From the NCBI RefSeq assembly GCF_004027225.2, contig NC_046360.1, positions 1,476,001 to 1,540,000 on the forward strand: a stretch of 64,000 nucleotides of DNA, in the 5' to 3' direction. Position numbers and translations under genes: made by a program. The stretch comes from Strigops habroptila (Eukaryota > Chordata > Aves > Psittaciformes > Psittacidae). The notes beneath the pieces were generated by a model. The model made no database searches. It saw only the letters and a program-made list of their open reading frames with translations, and was not told the origin of the DNA. Positions 59,017 through 64,000 of the stretch are shown one piece after another (position 1 is the stretch's first letter; the number at the start of each line of letters is the position of its first letter).

Positions 59017-62000
59017 TCAGAGCGCCCTCCAGTCAATGGGCTTCTTCCCAGATTTCTTGAGCAACTCATTTGTCTTGGAGAAATGCCGACAGCCAAAAAA
59101 GCCTCTGTTGACAGAGAGGGGTGAGGGATGCACCGTCTGCAGGACGTGGTGGCGTTTCTGGGAAGCATCAGAGGAAACCACTCGTTAGATTTACATGCTT
59201 TCAGCTCCCAGGACAAGGCTGGGGGCTTCACCCCTGTCCAAGTGTGATGTCCTCTCTACACCTCCTCAGCCACCAGCCTGAGCACCCAAAGAACGGGCCA
59301 TGAGGTCCGAGACTTCTGCCCCACTGAGCAGAGGAGGATGGACTATGTAAAGCAGTAGTAATACCCTGGACATTTTTCAACTGCTGTAACCCTAACAGCA
59401 AGTTTTATACTATTCCTAGAAAAGGCAACAGTTCTATCCTCAAGTGGAACCTTTTCTGACAACAGAAGGTTACACTTGCTCCACTTTTGTTGCTTAATTC
59501 TGGCAAAGGCCAAGCTGAGACAGGCAACTGAATCTGACAGCAGAGCTCGAGCAAGGAAAAAACCCCAATTCTGTAAGGGAAGTGCCCTCTAGTGTCCACC
59601 CGACTGAGGAACATAGAGAGGAAGGAGAAGCTGTACCCTGTCGATGGAGCTGCCTTTCTTCTGGGCATAGGCTCCCCACAGCATGAAGACCAGCCCATGC
59701 AAGTTCTTGTTGAGCCAGGACACCACGACGTCCGTGAACTGCTCCCAGCCTCTCTCCTTGTGGGAGGTGGCCTGGTGAGCCCGCACCGTGAGCACAGCGT
59801 TGAGCAGCAGCACTCCTAGCAAATAACAGACACAGAGCATGAAACAACAGAGCAGGGCTTTGCTTCTTCCTGCTTCCCTGAGGAATGATAAATTACATTT
59901 TTATTCTAATGTACCTGCTAAGCAACAGGCACTCAGAATTGATTTTCTCTTACTGTTTCCAAGCATAGGGCTGTTTCCTAGGGAGCCTCTTTTATGACCT
60001 ACAGCAGCCTCATTACTAGAGTGTCTATTAACTCACCTTGCTTGGCCCAGCCAGTCAGATCACCATGACCAGGATGAGTGAAGTCCTCGATATCCGTAGA
60101 TAATTCTCTGTAAATGTTTTCTAAACTGCAAACAAAAACCATCAGAAGTTTTTTAATACACATCTAAAGATCAAAGCAAACAGCACCCCTCACTGCTCTT
60201 ACCCTAGGCAAAAAAGGGTATTGATTTTAATCTGATTTAAAATAATCTTCCCTGTGAGGGTGCTGAGGCGCTGGCACAGGGTGCCCAGAGAAGCTGTGGC
60301 TGCCCCATCCCTGGCAGTGTTCAAGGCCAGGTTGGACACAGGGGCTTGGAGCAACCTGCTCTAGTGGAAGGTGTCCCTGCCCGTGGCAGGGGGTTGGAGC
60401 TGGATGAACTTTAAGGTTCTTTCCAACCTGAAGCATTCCATGATTCTGTGATAGTAAAGCCATTTATAGAAGCAGAGCAGCAAGGCCTTTTGCATGTCTG
60501 GCTGGAAGCTTAATAAGGAAGTCCCAGCACAACCGAAAAATGCAAATTTACACCCAACAGACTCTTCAGAATCACCGAACTACACAGAATTATCCACACT
60601 TTTGCAGTGATAGTTTTTTAGTAGACAAGCACAACTCAGCTGTAAGTATCAGAACACACTTCACAGCAATTTTGTGGCTCACCGCTGTGAGTAACAGAGC
60701 TGTAATTAGCTTGTAAAAGGGGTTTTACAAATCAGGCACTGTCATACCTGGGGGGAGGTGGAACAGGCTTCTGGACACTGAAACAGAGCCCATGAGCTTG
60801 CTTAGGTCCATGGTATGGATCTTGTCCCAGAATAACAACCTTCACCTGAAACCATACCTTTGTTAGCACTGGATTATTACCAGTATTATTCCCGAGAGAA
60901 GGAAAAAATAGAAGACTTAGACAAGCTTTATCCTAAACCAAGCACAAAAACCAACAAAAAACTACCTGAAAACACCCAAACCCTTTAGTTTAAATCACTG
61001 GCATCTTACTGTAGGCAACATCACAGTCTCCACCTAACACTAAGAATTAACATCCCCACAGCTTTGCTGCTAAGGTTATGAAGATACTTCGAGTGTAGAA
61101 AACCAACATTTCCATGAGCCATAATAAAACCCCTTGTTATAGTATTTTCCAAGTAGAGTTCTTAACATTTCAGCTTTATGCCACACCTGTGATATTTTGG
61201 CACAGCTTACTGGCAACGGGATTGTCTTGAACGGTTATTTTTATTATAGTTCATTACAGACCAATTAAAAAGAAGAGATTTGTGAGAGCCAAAAACCAAG
61301 CATTACATTAAGCTGGTAACACTGGAAATAAGGGCAAAAGTCCACCTAAAGTTTTAAAGGAAATTCTATGGCCAATGAGGGTAACAAAACAATAAAGTTT
61401 TACTACCACAGTTGAAAGAGAAGCCGGATTTGTGAGTCAAGTCAAAGAAACGGCAGCACCTGCATCACATGGGACTGAAGCATAAGGGACCATGCATCAA
61501 GCAAGCACACTGGCACCCCCAGCCCTGCGTTTTCATCGTTCTAAATGCAGCAGCAGCAGCTGCAGAGACACCCCCACGCACACCCCTGCAGCTCTACTCA
61601 CATCCCTAATGTCGCACATCTGCGTCCAGGTGAAGACTTGCTCGGGGGGCGGATAGACCGTGTAGCGCTTCCTCTCCTCTGCCACAAACGCCATCAGCTG
61701 CGGTGAGAGGGGGTGAGCCCGGGGCTGCGCGGAGCAGCCGCCGCCGGGCCGGGCGCCGCCTCCCTCCCTCACTGACTCACCTCTATGAAGTAGGGCTTGG
61801 AGAACTCCGCGGCCAGCTGCCGCCGCCAGCTCTCCCCGAAGCCCGGCGGCACGTTCCGCTCCGCCAGCCGCTGCCGCGCCGCCTCCTTGTTCTTGCGGAT
61901 CCGCTCCAGCTGCTGCGGGCTCAGCGCCGAGGTCTCGCCCGACTCATCTCCCGCCGCCTTCGCCTTCTTCGCGACGCTGACCTGGTAGCCGCGACCGAAG

Positions 62001-62077
62001 AGGCGGCTGCAGAGCGGCCCGGGGGCACCGCGGCCCGGCCACGGCCTGAGCAGCCGCAAGACCCCAGAAGCCGCCAT
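59017..62077 (-). CDS. UNG: Uracil-DNA glycosylase, mitochondrial isoform UNG1
   Basis: This isoform starts at ATG 62077, inside the UNG2 intron, and reads [17 protein letters not shown] through SRLFGRGYQ (residues 1-32) before running straight into the shared exon at 61981. The N-terminus is Arg-rich with no acidic residues, as expected for a mitochondrial presequence, and replaces the PIP box and nuclear signal of UNG2. The total is 900 nt, 299 residues (human UNG1 has 304). The CTACCAG before GTCAGC doubles as the splice acceptor for UNG2. The two-promoter arrangement is the same as in mammals. Confidence 0.9.
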
Positions 62078-62643
62078 GGCCCCGCCAAGCACCGCCCTCC
62101 GCACGCGGGTATTTCGCGGCAAAACAACGTCGGGCCCCTCCCCATTGGCCGCAGCGCCGCGCGGGGCCCGCCCACAAGCGGGAACACAAGTTATCTCTCT
62201 CCCTATTGGTAAACGGCAAAGCGCCCGCTTCTCCCTATTGGCTCGCCACGGCTGGCGGAGAGGATTTCTACCTAGCAACCGTGACGACACGGCAGCTCTC
62301 AGCGTCCATTGGGCGGCGGCGGAGCGTGGCCTTGATTAGCAGCTCATTCAAGCGTGCCGGGAGCGCGGGGTTTTTGGAAGTGGCCGCGCGGCGAGTGCTC
62401 CCCTCACCCCCCACCTCCCCAAAAGCCGCCAGCGCTGCGCGCCCCGGCGGCCACCAACACACCGAGACCCCTCTTCACCCCCAGCCCCTCTCCCTCCTCC
62501 CACAGCCGCAGCCGGCCCCTGCCCCAGCGCCACCGGCTCCCCCAGCCCGCTACCTCAGCATCACCGCCCGGCTCCGGGGAGCGGCTGCGCTTCTTGGCCG
62601 GCGCGGCGCTGAAGAAGGAGTGCAGCGTCTTCTGCCCGATCAT
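59017..62643 (-). CDS. UNG: Uracil-DNA glycosylase, nuclear isoform UNG2
   Basis: Exons (minus): 62643-62554, 61981-61781, 61697-61602, 60845-60748, 60125-60037, 59815-59637, 59157-59017; 894 nt, 297 residues (human UNG2 has 313). UNG removes uracil from DNA to start base excision repair and acts in antibody diversification. The unique first exon reads [21 protein letters not shown]: a PCNA-binding PIP box (QKTLHSFF, residues 4-11) and a basic nuclear signal. The shared part has an RPA32-binding-type helix ([19 protein letters not shown]), the water-activating GQDPYHG with Asp138, the PPPPS loop, [13 protein letters not shown] and HPSPLS with His261. Spacing Asp138-His261 is 123, as in human. 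All catalytic residues are present. Confidence 0.96.
60244..60452 (+). mobile_element. CR1 LINE 3' fragment in UNG intron, antisense
   Basis: It runs from TCTTCCCTGTGAGGGTGCTG through TGTTCAAGGCCAGGTTGG and GGTGTCCCTGCCCGTGGCAG to TTCCATGATTCTGTGAT, the CR1 3' terminus. It lies between the UNG exons at 60125 and 60748, opposite in sense to UNG, and is 5' truncated. Confidence 0.92.
60846..61601 (-). other. UNG: UNG intron, AT-rich, no feature seen
   Basis: This 756-bp GT-AG intron separates the exon ending DIRD from the one beginning [13 protein letters not shown]. It is AT-rich and shows no recognisable repeat or motif cluster. Confidence 0.8.
62105..62330 (-). promoter_or_regulatory. UNG: UNG1 promoter with four CCAAT boxes and an E2F-like site
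   Basis: ATTGG occurs at 62144-62148, 62205-62209, 62237-62241 and 62308-62312, giving four CCAAT boxes on the minus strand, the strand of UNG transcription, all in CpG-rich DNA just upstream of the UNG1 ATG (62077). TTTCGCGGCAAAA at 62112-62124 resembles an E2F site 35 bp before that ATG. NF-Y and E2F commonly act together on cell-cycle genes. The block lies in the UNG2 first intron, as the UNG1 promoter does in mammals. Confidence 0.55.
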
Positions 62644-62862
62644 GGCGATGGAGCGGACGAGGGGCAGCAGCAGCGGCGGCACTGCGCGGGGCGGCGAGTG
62701 ATGGGATATGCGGATTTCGCGCCAAAACCGCGCGCGTGCGCGGGGTGGGCGGAGCCTCGCCAGAGGGAGGCGGAGCAGAGCACGCCTCGGCGCATGCGCG
62801 CTCGTCCCGCCTCGCCCGCGCCCTGAGGTGGCTGCCCCGGGCCCGCCGCGGTGCCGGTGCCG
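62644..62862. promoter_or_regulatory. Divergent UNG2/ALKBH2 CpG promoter with E2F site
   Basis: Only 219 bp separate the UNG2 start codon (62643, minus) from the ALKBH2 start codon (62863, plus). The interval is CpG-rich with no TATA box. TTTCGCGCCAAAA at 62715-62727 is a perfect, near-palindromic E2F/DP consensus in the middle. Human UNG2 is E2F-regulated and S-phase expressed, and UNG and ALKBH2 are also head to head in human. Both 5' UTRs must start within this interval. Confidence 0.75.
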
Positions 62863-64000
62863 ATGGACAGGTTCGTGGTTAAACGCCCTCCCGAGGAGCC
62901 GGGGGACAACGGGAAGAGGCCGCGGCCGGAGGAGCCCGCCCCGCGGCAGCCCCGCTGGCAGGAGATCCGGGCGGAGGGCCTGAGCTGCGACTACCGGCTG
63001 CTCTTCGGTAAGGCGGAGGCTGACGAGATCCTCCGGCAGCTGGAAGAGCAGGTGGAGTACTTCGAAGGTAACGGCTCTACCGCCCGGTGAAGCGTTTCTG
63101 AAGCCAGGAACAAGCACAGGTGCCATCCCGCAGCGTTAAGCTTTGCGCAGCTTGAAGCGCTTGTCAAGTGGTTTCATTCCTGTTTTAAGAGAACCGGCGT
63201 AGCCCCGGAACAGTGGCAGGGGTGTGTTGGTAGGTGCGAGATACCCCCCGTCACGTTAATTCAGCAGCATAGTGCTTTGGGGTGCTAGTCCCGTTCATCC
63301 CATCCAAGTGAGGTAGTGAGGCAGTGCCAGACCCGAGTGCTTTGCTGGGATAGAAGCATTTGAAGGTTGTCACAGGCATCCTGTTGTCCCACCGGAGAGT
63401 CACAGAAGCTCCAGATCAAGGAGAATGTTGAACTGTGTAGAGTTAACACAGAGCTGGGTTTGATCCTTCTCGTTTCTTCTTTAAACAGGGGAAATAACAA
63501 AACTGCATGTGTTTGGCAAATGGCATGACATTCCAAGGAGGATGGTAACCTACGGAGACCCTGAGTTAACATACATGTACTCAGGTGTTACCTTCTCTCC
63601 TAAGCCCTGGATCCCAGTTCTGAACCATATCAGAGAGCGCATCGCTTCGGACACAGGACATACTTTCAATTTTGTGCTTATCAACAGGTATGTCTGATTT
63701 CTGATCGCATCAAGCAGCTTGTTCAAATGAAAAGTTGCTTGTACAACACTTGACGCATCACTGAGGAGCCGTTTGACGTTCATTTGGCAGATACAAAGAT
63801 GGTGAGGACCACATAGGTGAGCATCGAGATGATGAGAGAGAACTGGTTCCCCGCAGCCCCATTGCGTCCGTGTCCTTCGGAGCTTGCAGGGACTTTGTCT
63901 TCAGGCACTATGCTTCCCGAGGGAAGAATGCAAAATGCCACATCAAGCCCATCAAGCTGCAGCTAGCCCACGGGAGCCTGCTGATGATGAAGTACCCCAC
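62863..64000 (+). CDS. ALKBH2: DNA oxidative demethylase ALKBH2, partial (3' end beyond window)
   Basis: Exons 62863-63067, 63489-63687 and 63791 to the window end (64000); GT-AG introns with agreeing phases. ALKBH2 is a nuclear Fe(II)/2-oxoglutarate dioxygenase that reverses 1-methyladenine and 3-methylcytosine in duplex DNA. The start MDRFVVKRP matches human MDRFLVKGA; RFVVK (residues 3-7) is an APIM PCNA-binding motif. The N-terminal tail is about 25 residues shorter than human. Exon 2 has VFGKWHDIPRRMVTYGD and TFSPKPWIPVL; exon 3 begins RYKDGEDHIGEHRDDE, with the HxD iron ligands His146 and Asp148, and continues SVSFGACRDFVFRH. The distal His and the 2-oxoglutarate Arg lie past the window. 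A GTG 12 bp upstream is in frame, but ATG 62863 is the evident start. Confidence 0.95.

Noticed and set aside
62851-62862. In-frame GTG start 12 bp before the ALKBH2 ATG
   Set aside because: Human ALKBH2 starts MDRF, exactly at the ATG at 62863; GTG starts are very rare in vertebrates.

Overview
The window is vertebrate nuclear DNA, almost certainly from a bird. Four degraded copies of the 3' end of a CR1 LINE and one reverse-oriented CR1 fragment (the dominant avian retroposon) are present, introns are short, and genes are interrupted by GT-AG introns. The gene order is that of human 12q24.11, seen in reverse: FOXN4 (+), ACACB (-), UNG (-), ALKBH2 (+). The sequence itself does not let me name the species.

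Layout. 1-16000: AT-rich intergenic DNA 5' of FOXN4, no gene supported, two CR1 remnants near its right end. 16050-17200: a strong CpG island, the likely FOXN4 promoter. 17547-30846: nine coding exons of FOXN4 (516 codons) with an 8.9 kb first intron, then a 1.4 kb 3' UTR to an AATAAA at 32245. 32270-33950: convergent gap between the 3' ends of FOXN4 and ACACB. 34114-56422 (minus): 52 coding exons of ACACB, all assembled here; they join in frame to 2,378 codons plus stop. About 56.4-57.1 kb: probable ACACB 5' noncoding exon and promoter. 57291-57746: a minisatellite of about 12 units filling most of the UNG-ACACB gap. 59017-62643 (minus): UNG with two alternative first exons (nuclear UNG2, mitochondrial UNG1) and a 3' UTR of about 1.2 kb. 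62644-62862: a 219-bp divergent CpG promoter with a perfect E2F-type site. 62863-64000: the first three coding exons of ALKBH2, cut by the window end.

Function. FOXN4 is a forkhead transcription factor of retinal and spinal progenitors. ACACB makes malonyl-CoA at the mitochondrial surface and so restrains fatty-acid oxidation; its membrane anchor and AMPK-target serine are both visible. UNG2 (PIP box) and ALKBH2 (APIM) are PCNA-tethered DNA repair enzymes transcribed head to head from one promoter.

Most notable observations: the ACACB biotin-attachment motif reads MKI where the family has MKM; the UNG2/ALKBH2 pair of PCNA-binding first exons around one E2F promoter; the minisatellite between the UNG poly(A) signal and the ACACB promoter; a GC-AG intron in ACACB; and a TF-site-dense block with a TATA-like box in FOXN4 intron 1. 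I did not find a wholly new system: the window is an ordinary conserved avian locus.
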